From contig NZ_BEWA01000026.1 of assembly GCF_003112535.1 (NCBI RefSeq), forward strand, positions 44,524-108,523: a stretch of 64,000 bases of DNA. Direction: 5' to 3'. This document shows, piece after piece, positions 9,017 through 16,726 of the stretch. The notes beneath the pieces were generated by a model. That model was not told where the DNA came from. It saw only the letters and a list, made by a program, of their open reading frames with translations, and did not search any database. How positions within the stretch are numbered: the stretch's first letter is position 1; each line of letters opens with the position of its first letter. Made by a program: the position numbers and the translations under genes. The DNA comes from Streptomyces rishiriensis. GTDB lineage: Bacteria; Actinomycetota; Actinomycetes; Streptomycetales; Streptomycetaceae.

Positions 9017-9852
9017 GTCAGCGCTCCCCTCGGCTCGGCTTCGGCGGCGGCCGGCCGGTGCCGGCGTCGTCGTAGGAACACGGCGGCCGCCGCGGCCGAC
9101 AGCGCGCCGGCCACCGCGCCCGCCGCCGCGCCCCGGGACACGAACCGCGCGGACGCCCGTCCGGTGACCCGGGTCGCGCCGGGCGCGGTGACCGTCAGCC
9201 GCACGGTGACGGCGTCCAGGGCCGGACGGTCGGGCCAGGGCTCGTACAGCGCGAGACGGCGGCCCGGCGGCAGGCGCACGGGCAGGACGCGCGGGGCGCG
9301 CTCCAGGACGACGCCCAGGACGCCGTCCGCGTGCACCGCCAGCCGCGGGACGAGCGCCGTGGTGCCGCGGTTGACCAGCTCGTAGGTGATGCGGTCGCCG
9401 CGCACGGCCACATGCTCGACGGTCAGCGCGGCCAGCCGGGGACCGCCGACCCGGATCAGGAGCCGCACGTCGCTCTCCCGGCCGGCGGAGTCCCGTACGA
9501 CGATCCGTCCCGCGCGGTCCCCGGGCCGGGCGTCCGCCGGGACCGCCACCGTGAAGGGCACCTCGGCGCGGGTGCGGGCGGGGACGTCGAGGGCGGGTTC
9601 GGCGAAGGCGACCCGCAGACCGGGACCGGTGACGCCGAGCCGCACGGAGAGCGGCCGGGTCCCCCGGTTGGTCACGGCGACCGTGTCCCGCAGCGCCGTC
9701 CCGGGCGTGCCCTCGGCGTAGAACGACGGCCGTCCTCCGCCGGAGGGCGACGCCGACCAGCCGGCCGGGCCGGCGCCGGGCGCGCCGGCCGGCGACGCGA
9801 GGGACACCAGCGGCAGGGACAGCAGCAGGACGCGGGCGGTGGCGTACGGCAT
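9013..9852 (-). CDS. secreted DUF916/WxL-PGBD-like protein with C-terminal membrane helix
   Basis: 279 residues from ATG 9852, which has GGAG 7 bases upstream; an upstream in-frame ATG at 9924 overlaps the previous gene and is less likely. Signal peptide 1-24, then two Ig-like domains with RDTVAVTNRG, PFTVAVPADARPGDRAGRIVV and ITYELVNRGTTAL patterns, typical of DUF916-type proteins that accompany WxL surface proteins in Firmicutes. A C-terminal helix (AAGAVAGALSAAAAAVFL) is followed by an Arg-rich stop-transfer segment. Membrane-anchored with the bulk outside. Family assignment is by pattern only. Confidence 0.75.
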   Translation of the reverse strand: MPYATARVLLLSLPLVSLASPAGAPGAGPAGWSASPSGGGRPSFYAEGTPGTALRDTVAVTNRGTRPLSVRLGVTGPGLRVAFAEPALDVPARTRAEVPFTVAVPADARPGDRAGRIVVRDSAGRESDVRLLIRVGGPRLAALTVEHVAVRGDRITYELVNRGTTALVPRLAVHADGVLGVVLERAPRVLPVRLPPGRRLALYEPWPDRPALDAVTVRLTVTAPGATRVTGRASARFVSRGAAAGAVAGALSAAAAAVFLRRRRHRPAAAEAEPRGALT

Positions 9853-9881
9853 CGGCGGCTCCAGCGCTCCTCCGGGTGCGG

Positions 9882-10610
9882 TCAGCGGCGGGCACGGGCC
9901 GGCTGGTTGCGCCTGGTCAGCCACAGGGCGCCCGCCGCGCCCGCGAGCAGCACGGTGCCGCCGAGGGTGCCGAGGGCGATCGCGGAGTCCTCGGGGCCGG
10001 TCTGCGGGAGCTGCCCGCCGGAGCCGCCGTCGCTCGCCGCGCCGCCGGTCGAGCCCCCGGTCGTACCGCCGCCCGTCGTGCCCCCGCTCGTGCCGCCGCC
10101 CGACACGGTCACGTCGAGGGTGAGGGAGGGGCCGGGGGTGTTGCTCGGTGTGCAGGTGGTGGTCGTGCCGAGCGCCTTGATGGTCAGCACGCCGGCCGTG
10201 AAGGTGACCTTGCCGCTCCTCTTCGGGGTGTACGTGCCGCTCAGGTCATTGATCTTGATGGGGGTGTTCTCGGGGATCGCGGCCTGGTTGGCCGGGCCCG
10301 TGACGTTCAGGGTGCCGCTGTCGGCGCCGCCCAGCTTGATCGTGGCGCTCGGCTTCATGGAGCCGGCGCCCAGTTCGACGGGGCTGGAGGAGACGCCTTT
10401 CTGCCAGGACATCGTGATCCGGTATCCGTCGCCGCTCTTGACGCCCTTGATGTCGATCGGCGAGACGGCGCTCTTGGCTCCGATGGGCGTCTTGCAGCCG
10501 TAGTTGACGTTGACGACCTCGGCCATGGCCGCCGGGGCGGCCGTCAGCACCGCCGAGCCGGCCAGGGCCGCGGCAGTCGCGAGCACGGCGGTTCGCTTCC
10601 GGTTCGACAC
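9882..10610 (-). CDS. secreted LPXTG-type surface protein (single DUF6801-like domain)
   Basis: 242 residues. Signal peptide 1-30 (AAPAAMAE); one domain of about 140 residues closely related to the domains of the LAETG protein (shared GPANQA.I, DLSGTYTPK and ALGTTTTCTP blocks); a Gly/Ser/Thr linker; LPQTG at 201-205, a hydrophobic helix and an Arg-rich tail. This is a complete cell-wall sorting signal. First gene of the operon; the next gene starts 30 bases downstream. No sortase gene is present in the window, so anchoring must be done by a sortase encoded elsewhere. Confidence 0.82.
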   Translation of the reverse strand: MSNRKRTAVLATAAALAGSAVLTAAPAAMAEVVNVNYGCKTPIGAKSAVSPIDIKGVKSGDGYRITMSWQKGVSSSPVELGAGSMKPSATIKLGGADSGTLNVTGPANQAAIPENTPIKINDLSGTYTPKRSGKVTFTAGVLTIKALGTTTTCTPSNTPGPSLTLDVTVSGGGTSGGTTGGGTTGGSTGGAASDGGSGGQLPQTGPEDSAIALGTLGGTVLLAGAAGALWLTRRNQPARARR

Positions 10611-11298
10611 GGTCCCGTCCCCTCACTCCCACCGCCCCGCCTTACTGACGAGGCATCAGATTGAGCCGTCAAGGTACGCCCGGGGCGATGAGGAGGGAAG
10701 AGAAGGCACGGGCCGGAGTTGTGACGATCCGACACACCTGCGCGAGCGGCGCGAAGACCGCCGCGACTGCCCGCCGACGGCGCACGACGGGACGGCGAGG
10801 CTTCGCGGAAACCTGACCGGACTTGCTGAGGCGAGACGGCGGCGGGGCTGCGGCAGGACTGCGGCGGGACCGTGGTGGGGGCGTGGTGGGGGCGCGGTGG
10901 GACCGCGGCGGCGGGCCGAAGCCGTCGGATCGGGGGTGCCAGCCGGGCGGCGACGGGCCGGAGCCGACGGGCCGGAGCCGGGATCACGGCCGAGAGCGCG
11001 AGGGCGCGGGGCGCCTGGGCCGAACCGGCCGGCGAAGCCCGTAAAGAGCCCGGCTGTCGCCTCGGACGCTCGACGCTCGGCGCTCGGGCGCTCGGCGACC
11101 TACGGGGGGCGAGGCCCCCGAGGGCGGTGCGCCGAGGGCGGCGCGGCGAGGGCGGCGGGACGGGACGGCGGGACGGGACGGCGAGGGCGGGCCGCCCGGC
11201 TGCGCGGACCCCCCGCTTCCGGCCGCCGCCCGCTGGGCGAATCGCCGCGGGCGGGCCGTGGTCGGGAATCGCCGCGGGCGGGCCGTGGTCAGGGGCCG
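10611..11298. other. long GC-rich intergenic region without recognisable gene
   Basis: About 690 bases between the surface-protein operon and the anti-sigma gene. Several frames are open here only because the region is extremely GC-rich; their translations are Arg/Gly/Ala-rich and lack domains. It holds promoter space for the surface operon (just above 10610), short repeats built on gacgg and gctcgg, and a 25-base direct repeat near 11240-11290. No RNA gene seen. Confidence 0.5.
11239..11290. repeat. two-copy 25-base direct repeat
   Basis: Identical 25-base copies at 11239-11263 and 11266-11290 (each starting gaatcgccgcgggcgg), just downstream of the anti-sigma gene stop. Confidence 0.9.
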
Positions 11299-11859
11299 TC
11301 AGGCCGGAGCGCCCAGTTCCGCCCAGACCGTCTTGCCGGCGACGCCCTGGGCCCGCATGACGCCCCAGTCCAGGCAGAGGCGCTGGACGATGAACATGCC
11401 GTGTCCGCCGGGGCGGCCCGCGCGGTGCGGGGTGCGGGGCGCCGGCTGGCCCGTGCCGCGGTCCGAGACCTCGACGCGGATCACCTTGTTGTCGCAGCCC
11501 AGGACCATCGCGTCCGGCCCCTCGGCGTGCAGGCACGCGTTGGTGACCAGCTCCGAGACGACGAGCAGCACGTCCTCGGCGGCGGCCCGCCGGTCGGCGG
11601 TGGCGGCCGGCAGCCAGCCCCACGCGTACAGCGCCTGGCGGGCGAAGTCGCGGGCGAGCGGAACGACGCCGCTGGCGTCGTCGAAGCTCAGCCGGCGTAC
11701 CTGACGGCTGCCCGGCGACCCGGGCGTCACGGCAGCCGTGCCCCCGTCGGACGTCCCAGCCCCCCGCGCGTCCCCCTGGGACGCCCCGGAAGCGCCGCTG
11801 GGCTCCGGGCTGGGCTCCGGGCCGCGGTCGCCCGGCGAGTAAGGCCGGGTGGTGCTCAT
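11299..11859 (-). CDS. prsI: anti-sigma factor, RsbW-like ATP-binding kinase
   Basis: 186 residues. A disordered Pro/Ser/Gly-rich N-terminus (about 1-50) precedes a GHKL/HATPase_c_2 domain with the N-box VVSELVTNACLHA and the G-box region DRGTG...GGHGMFIVQ. Such proteins bind a SigB-family factor and phosphorylate an STAS antagonist. It lies downstream of the STAS antagonist on the same strand and divergent from the sigma gene, the arrangement I recall for prsI/arsI/sigI of S. coelicolor. The symbol rests on that context. Confidence 0.85.
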   Translation of the reverse strand: MSTTRPYSPGDRGPEPSPEPSGASGASQGDARGAGTSDGGTAAVTPGSPGSRQVRRLSFDDASGVVPLARDFARQALYAWGWLPAATADRRAAAEDVLLVVSELVTNACLHAEGPDAMVLGCDNKVIRVEVSDRGTGQPAPRTPHRAGRPGGHGMFIVQRLCLDWGVMRAQGVAGKTVWAELGAPA

Positions 11860-12063
11860 CAGCGCTTCACCTCACCGATTCCCCGATTGACCGGTTCACC
11901 ATTCAAGAGTCGGATCTCTGCAGAGTCGTACGTAGCCGGACGGCGTTTCGCGTCGGCGCCGCCGCCGACATGTGCGGGTTCAGGATGTCTCCTGCCCGGC
12001 GTGACGGGCGGGACACCCCCGTTCTCGCCCGTGTCGTGTCGACGCCGGGCGGACGGCGCGAAC

Positions 12064-12459
12064 TCAGCCGTCCTCGTCCTGTCCGTCGCGCTCGTCGGCC
12101 AGCGCCGCCTCGACCGTGTCGTGCACGGTGAACACGGCGTCCGCTCCGGTGATCTCGAAGACCCGGGCCACCACGGGGAGCATTCCCGCCAGATGGACTC
12201 CGCCGCCGGCCGCCTCCGCCTTCAGGCGGGCTCCGAGCAGCACGTTGAGCCCGGTGGAGTCACAGAACTCCAGGCGCGCGCAGTCGACCACCAGGCGACT
12301 GCGACCTCTGGCGAGGCAGGCTTCGAGTGGCTCACGCAACAAATCGGCGGTGTGGTGATCCAACTCACCCGCCGGGGTCACGACGGCACTGTGGCCCTCT
12401 TCCCGCACCTCGACCAGAAGCCGGCCCGACTGTGCGCTGCCGACCGTCCCGCGGTCCAT
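12064..12459 (-). CDS. arsI: anti-sigma factor antagonist (STAS domain)
   Basis: 131 residues, one STAS domain. The phosphorylatable serine is in FCDSTGLN (Ser68), the standard SpoIIAA/RsbV site. Unphosphorylated antagonist should capture the anti-sigma factor encoded 200 bases downstream and release the divergent sigma factor. A SigB-type promoter candidate lies 70-95 bases upstream. The symbol is by synteny with the sigI locus. Confidence 0.88.
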   Translation of the reverse strand: MDRGTVGSAQSGRLLVEVREEGHSAVVTPAGELDHHTADLLREPLEACLARGRSRLVVDCARLEFCDSTGLNVLLGARLKAEAAGGGVHLAGMLPVVARVFEITGADAVFTVHDTVEAALADERDGQDEDG

Positions 12460-12531
12460 GCCGTCTCTTCTCCTGGGGTCGCGAACTGCTTTCTGACGCC
12501 CTCGAACACTACGCCCTCGACCCGCACCTCA

Positions 12532-12555
12532 ACACCCGAACAATCGCACACAAAC
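12532..12555 (-). promoter_or_regulatory. candidate SigB-type promoter of the antagonist gene
   Basis: On the minus strand GTTT (12552-12555), a 14-base spacer and GGGTGT (12532-12537) match the Streptomyces SigB-family consensus GNNT-N14-16-GGGTAY except one base. Predicted start about 66 bases before the antagonist ATG. Fits autoregulation by the neighbouring sigma factor. Confidence 0.42.
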
Positions 12556-12711
12556 AGACATAAAGGGACAAGGTGCACTTGCGATCGGTCAAGTAAAGCA
12601 GGTAGGCCTAGTACGAACACGCAGACCGACACGGCCGGCTTTGGAGGCGCCGCACACCGTAGTGCGCTCACTGGCTTCGGCAGCCATACGCCGAGAACGA
12701 TGGAGGACATC

Positions 12712-13635
12712 ATGTCACCCCGGCTCGACGCACCGCATACCCGCGGAGCGACGTCGACACCCCCTCCGGACCAAGAACATCTGGAACCCATCGCACAGAA
12801 CGCGGTGCCGGACGTCGACCCCACCGACGCCCTCGCCGGACTCCCGGAGATCCCCCCGTTCGACGAGGTCGGATCCGTCGACGCGCGGGCCCTGTCCAAG
12901 ACCCTGTTCGCACGGCTCGAATCCCTCGAAGAGGGCACCTACGACTACTCGTACGTGCGCAACACCCTCGTCGAACTGAACCTCGCGCTCGTCAAGTTCG
13001 CCGCCTCCCGGTTCCGCTCCCGCAGCGAGCCCATGGAGGACATCATCCAGGTCGGCACCATCGGCCTGATCAAGGCGATCGACCGCTTCGAACTCTCGCG
13101 GGGGGTCGAGTTCCCGACCTTCGCGATGCCAACCATCATCGGCGAGATCAAGCGCTTCTTCCGCGACACGTCGTGGTCGGTGCGCGTCCCGCGCCGGCTC
13201 CAGGAGCTCCGGCTCGACCTGGCCAGGGCGGGCGACGAACTGGCCCAGAAGCTGGACCGCGCGCCCACGGTCGCGGAGCTCGCCGAGCGTCTCGGCCTCT
13301 CCAACGACGAGGTCGTCGAAGGCATGGCCGCGTCCAACGCCTACACGGCGTCCTCGCTGGACGCGCAGCCGCAGGACGACGACTCGGAAGGCGCCCTCGC
13401 CCATCGGATCGGCTACGAGGACAACGGCATCGAGGGCATCGAGTACATCGAGTCGCTGAAGCCCCTGATCGCCGGACTCGCGCCCCGCGACCGGCAGATC
13501 CTCTCCCTCCGTTTCGTCGCCGGCCTGACCCAGTCGGAGATCGGCGAGGAACTCGGCATCTCGCAGATGCACGTGTCGCGGCTGCTGTCGCGCACCCTGG
13601 TGCGACTGCGCAAGGCGCTGACGGTCGAGGAGTAG
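12712..13635 (+). CDS. sigI: RNA polymerase sigma factor, SigB/SigF family
   Basis: 307 residues. Region 2 (LVKFAASRFRSRSEPMEDIIQVGTIGL..AIDRFE), region 3 (FPTFAMPTIIGEIKRFFRDT, a SigB-family signature) and region 4 with the HTH TQSEIGEELGISQMHVSRLL are complete. The acidic N-terminal extension of about 60 residues is variable. GGAGG 6 bases before ATG 12712 decides the start over the in-frame ATG at 12700. Divergent antagonist and anti-sigma genes indicate partner-switching control of a stress regulon, like S. coelicolor sigI; the name is inferred from context. Confidence 0.92.
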   Translation: MSPRLDAPHTRGATSTPPPDQEHLEPIAQNAVPDVDPTDALAGLPEIPPFDEVGSVDARALSKTLFARLESLEEGTYDYSYVRNTLVELNLALVKFAASRFRSRSEPMEDIIQVGTIGLIKAIDRFELSRGVEFPTFAMPTIIGEIKRFFRDTSWSVRVPRRLQELRLDLARAGDELAQKLDRAPTVAELAERLGLSNDEVVEGMAASNAYTASSLDAQPQDDDSEGALAHRIGYEDNGIEGIEYIESLKPLIAGLAPRDRQILSLRFVAGLTQSEIGEELGISQMHVSRLLSRTLVRLRKALTVEE

Positions 13636-13654
13636 TACCCGGGAGACCTCGCTG

Positions 13655-13729
13655 GACGCCGACGCCCGGCCGATCGACCTGAGCTCGACCTGAGCTCGAC
13701 CTGAACTCGATCGGCCGGGCGCCGGCGTC
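13655..13729 (+). terminator. large hairpin terminator after sigma gene
   Basis: Perfect 15-bp arms (13663-13677 with 13707-13721), extended by a second 6-bp pairing (13655-13660 with 13724-13729). The loop is made of the 11-base tandem repeats at 13676-13708. Located 20-90 bases after the sigma factor stop. Confidence 0.75.
13676..13708. repeat. three tandem 11-base repeats
   Basis: gacctgagctc twice, then gacctgaactc, directly adjoining, forming the loop of the terminator hairpin. Confidence 0.9.
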
Positions 13730-13975
13730 TGCCCGCCGCCTTCTCCCGCCCCTCGTCCAGGCCCCTCGTCCAGGCCCCTTCTCCCGCCCCTCTTCCAGCC
13801 CCCTCCCTCCCGCCGCTCTCCCGCCCCTCTCCCCACGCGCCCCCACCGCCCCTCTTGTTACCCCCGGAAACCTCCCCACGGAGCCCCATGCGCCACTAGG
13901 GTCGCCCTCACCCCGGACTGACCAGTACGTCAGCAACCGGACGCGCGAGGGCGTCCGGCGAGGAGGCGACCCTTC
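13730..13975. other. intergenic region dominated by a pyrimidine tract
   Basis: Bases 13737-13858 are almost pure pyrimidine on the plus strand, built of degenerate copies of cccctcgtccagg and ctcccgcccct. No gene seen. Such homopurine/homopyrimidine DNA can form triplexes. The remainder carries promoter space and the RBS GAGGAGG of the gene at 13976. Confidence 0.6.
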
Positions 13976-15502
13976 ATGGCCCGTGCCGACGGAGACGACG
14001 AGGCGCACGCGCCGAACGCCGACACCGCGTCCGACGCGCACCTCACCGACCGGCTCCGCGCCGCACCCGCCGCCGCCTACCCGGCGCTGCGCGCCCTGCG
14101 CGCCCGCCACCAGCCCGCCGTGCTGGCCTACGCCCGCCGCTGCACGACCGGCGAACCGGCGGCCCGGCGACTCGCGGCCGAGGCCTTCACCCTCGCCGCC
14201 CGGGAGACGGCGCGCGGCGCCGACCCCGGCGGCCCCTGGCGGCACCGGCTCCTGCTGCTGGCCGGGCAGGCGGCCGCGAGCTGGGCCGCCGACGACCGGG
14301 CCGGCGGGCTGGACGCGGGACTGCTCCTCGTCCTCAACACGACGGGCCCCGGCGGCCCGGTACCGCCGATGCTCGTCGCGTTCCGTTCGCTGCCCTCCCG
14401 CACGCAGGGCCTGATCTGGTACGACGTCGTCGAGCGCGAGCCGGCCGAGCGCACGGCCACGCTGCTCGGTCTGACCCCCCAGGACGTGGTCCACGGCGCC
14501 GGACCCGCCCTCCAGTCCCTCGCCCAGGCCTGTCTGCGGCACCGGCTCGCCGCCTCGGACGACCCGCGCTGCGGGGACTTCCGCCGGCTGATCGAGGAAT
14601 CCGTACGCGCCGACGGCCCACGGCACAGCCCCGACCTCGACGCCCACCGGGCGCAGTGCCCGCACTGCGCGACCGCCTACGAGGAACAGTGCGCGCTGCG
14701 CGACACCCCCCGCGGCGCCCTCGCGGAGGGGCTGCTGCCGTGGGGCGGGGCGTCGTACGCGATGGACGAGCGCGAGCCGGTGCGCGCGGCGCGGACGGCC
14801 GCCCGAAAACCCCGCCGCCGGATCGTGCTGGCCTCGGCGGTGCTGGGGGTCGCGGCGATCCCGCTGCTGATCCTGCTCGCCACCCAGGGCGACTCGTCGG
14901 ACGGCGAGGCAGCGGGCGCGGTGGGCGCCAGGCCGTCGACCGCGCCGCAGGTGACCGTGACGGCGACGGTGTCGGTGTCCGCCGCGCCGAGCGCGGCCTC
15001 GCCCAGCCCGTCACCTTCCCTGTCGCCGTCCGCGTCCCGCACCTCCGCGCCGCCCGGGCCGCGGCCCGCGCCCACCCCGTCCGCCTCTCCCGCGCGCCCG
15101 CCCGGGGCCACGTTCGCCCAGGTCGTGAACGCCGCCACGGGCCGCTGTCTGGAGGTCGCCGGCGACCTGCGCAACGGCACGGACGTCGTCACCGTGCCCT
15201 GCTCGGCCTCCCCCGGTCAGCGCTGGCGGGTCGACTCCGCGCGCGGGGTGCTCCAGTCCTACGCCGACCCCGACTTCTGCCTGGACAGCCGTGGCGCGGT
15301 CGACGACGGCGTCGGCGTCTGGAGCTGCGACTCGGTGGAGGGCCGCAACGGCCGGAACCTGATGTTCACCGTGGACGAGGACGGCAGGATCCGGCCGGCG
15401 ATCGCCTTCGCGTCGGCCCTGACGGTGGACGACTCCGGCTCCCTGTCGTTCGACCTGCTGGACGAGGCCGCGCGCCAGGTGTGGCGGGCGGGGGCGGCCT
15501 GA
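13976..15502 (+). CDS. sigma-like/anti-sigma zinc-finger fusion with transmembrane helix and ricin-type lectin domain
   Basis: 508 residues. N-terminal part (about 20-200) is helical and resembles degenerate ECF sigma regions 2 and 4 (ALRARHQPAVLAYARR..., SLPSRTQGLIWYDVVE...). Then an anti-sigma-type zinc motif H224-x3-C228-x2-C231, basic residues, one membrane helix (IVLASAVLGVAAIPLLILLA), a Ser/Pro/Thr linker and an extracellular beta-trefoil repeat domain (CLEVAGDLRNGTDVVTVPC, QRWRVD) of the ricin-B type. Topology is cytoplasmic N-terminus, external lectin. Probably an envelope sensor; function unproven. RBS GAGGAGG precedes ATG. Confidence 0.82.
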   Translation: MARADGDDEAHAPNADTASDAHLTDRLRAAPAAAYPALRALRARHQPAVLAYARRCTTGEPAARRLAAEAFTLAARETARGADPGGPWRHRLLLLAGQAAASWAADDRAGGLDAGLLLVLNTTGPGGPVPPMLVAFRSLPSRTQGLIWYDVVEREPAERTATLLGLTPQDVVHGAGPALQSLAQACLRHRLAASDDPRCGDFRRLIEESVRADGPRHSPDLDAHRAQCPHCATAYEEQCALRDTPRGALAEGLLPWGGASYAMDEREPVRAARTAARKPRRRIVLASAVLGVAAIPLLILLATQGDSSDGEAAGAVGARPSTAPQVTVTATVSVSAAPSAASPSPSPSLSPSASRTSAPPGPRPAPTPSASPARPPGATFAQVVNAATGRCLEVAGDLRNGTDVVTVPCSASPGQRWRVDSARGVLQSYADPDFCLDSRGAVDDGVGVWSCDSVEGRNGRNLMFTVDEDGRIRPAIAFASALTVDDSGSLSFDLLDEAARQVWRAGAA

Positions 15503-15608
15503 GGCCGCCGCCGTCCTCATCGTGAAAATCCGCGGGCCGGTCTCCGCCCGGCGTCTACGCTGGCCCGGCCCTCGAACCAGCAGCGCCGCTGGCCCGCGTC
15601 GTCTGCTC

Positions 15609-16682
15609 ATGAGGAGCCCCGTGCCCCGCTCTCCCGCAGTTCCCGTCGCCGCCGGTCGGTTCAGCCGGTTCAGCCGGTTCGGCGACGTGCCCGTCCTGCT
15701 GGTCGCCGTCGTGTGGGGGTCCAGCTACCTCGCCGCCAAGGGCGTCACCACGGCGGACACCGTCTCGGCCGTGCTGGTGCTGCGGTTCGCCGTGGTGCTG
15801 CCGGTGCTGGCGGCGGTCGGGTGGCGACGGCTGCGGGCGCTGAGCGGCACGCAGTGGCGCGGCGCCGGAGTGCTGGGCCTGGTCCTCGCCGGGATCTTCC
15901 TCCTGGAGACGTACGGCGTCGTCCACACCTCCGCGACCAACGCCGGGCTGATCATCAGCCTGACCATGGTGTTCACGCCGCTCGCGGAGAGCCGGGCGCG
16001 GGGCGTGCGACTGCCGGGGGCGTTCGTGGCGGCGGCGGGGCTGTCGGTGCTCGGCGTGGCGCTGCTCACGCAGGGCGCCGGGTTCACCGCTCCGTCCGGG
16101 GGCGATCTGCTGATGCTGGGGGCGGCGGTGGCCCGCACCGTGCACGTGCTCGCCATGGCGCGGATGGAGTCGGTGCGCGGGGCGGACGCGCTGTCGCTGA
16201 CGACGGTCCAGCTGGGCGCTGCGGTCGTCGTGTTCGCGCTGGTGTCGGCCGTGCCCGGGACGGGGGCCTCGCCGTGGGCCGCGGCGGCGGACTTCGACGC
16301 CGGAGACTGGGCCCGTCTGCTGTATCTCTCCGTGTTCTGCACGTTGTTCGCGTTCTTCGTGCAGATGTGGGCGGTCCGCCGTACGTCGCCGTCCCGGGTC
16401 AGCCTGCTGCTGGGCACCGAGCCGGTGTGGGCGGCGGCCGTGGGCATCGCGCTCGCCGGGGACCGGCCCGGCCTGCCCGGTCTCGCGGGGGCGGTGCTCG
16501 TGCTCGTCGGCACCGGCTGGGGCAGGTCGGCGGCGGACCGGGGACGCACCGCCGCCGAGACCTCCGACACGGCGGCCGCCCGGACCGCACCCGGGGCCGC
16601 CGGTGCCGGGACCGCCGCCCGGACCGCACCCGGGGCCGCCACCGCGGCCGAGGCCTGCGACGGCGCTTCCCCCGGGCTCTGA
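15609..16682 (+). CDS. EamA/DMT-family transporter
   Basis: About 357 residues with ten membrane helices in two EamA repeats (WGSSYLAAKGV in the first; FCTLFAFFVQMWAVRRTSPSRVSLLLGTEPV in the second), typical of drug/metabolite exporters. The C-terminal 60 residues are an Ala/Thr/Gly-rich tail with repeated RTAPGAA units. ATG 15609 is taken as start; GTG 15621, with GAGGAG just upstream, is a strong alternative. Convergent with hutI. Substrate unknown. Confidence 0.88.
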   Translation: MRSPVPRSPAVPVAAGRFSRFSRFGDVPVLLVAVVWGSSYLAAKGVTTADTVSAVLVLRFAVVLPVLAAVGWRRLRALSGTQWRGAGVLGLVLAGIFLLETYGVVHTSATNAGLIISLTMVFTPLAESRARGVRLPGAFVAAAGLSVLGVALLTQGAGFTAPSGGDLLMLGAAVARTVHVLAMARMESVRGADALSLTTVQLGAAVVVFALVSAVPGTGASPWAAAADFDAGDWARLLYLSVFCTLFAFFVQMWAVRRTSPSRVSLLLGTEPVWAAAVGIALAGDRPGLPGLAGAVLVLVGTGWGRSAADRGRTAAETSDTAAARTAPGAAGAGTAARTAPGAATAAEACDGASPGL

Positions 16683-16726
16683 GCCGACCGGGACCCGCGG
16701 CCCGCGCCTGCTCGGCCCGCGCCCCC

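Noticed and set aside
10504..12711. Long plus-strand open frame running into the sigma factor gene
   Set aside because: The part before 12712 is antisense to two good genes, Arg/Pro/Gly-rich and without domains; the frame stays open because of GC skew at third positions.
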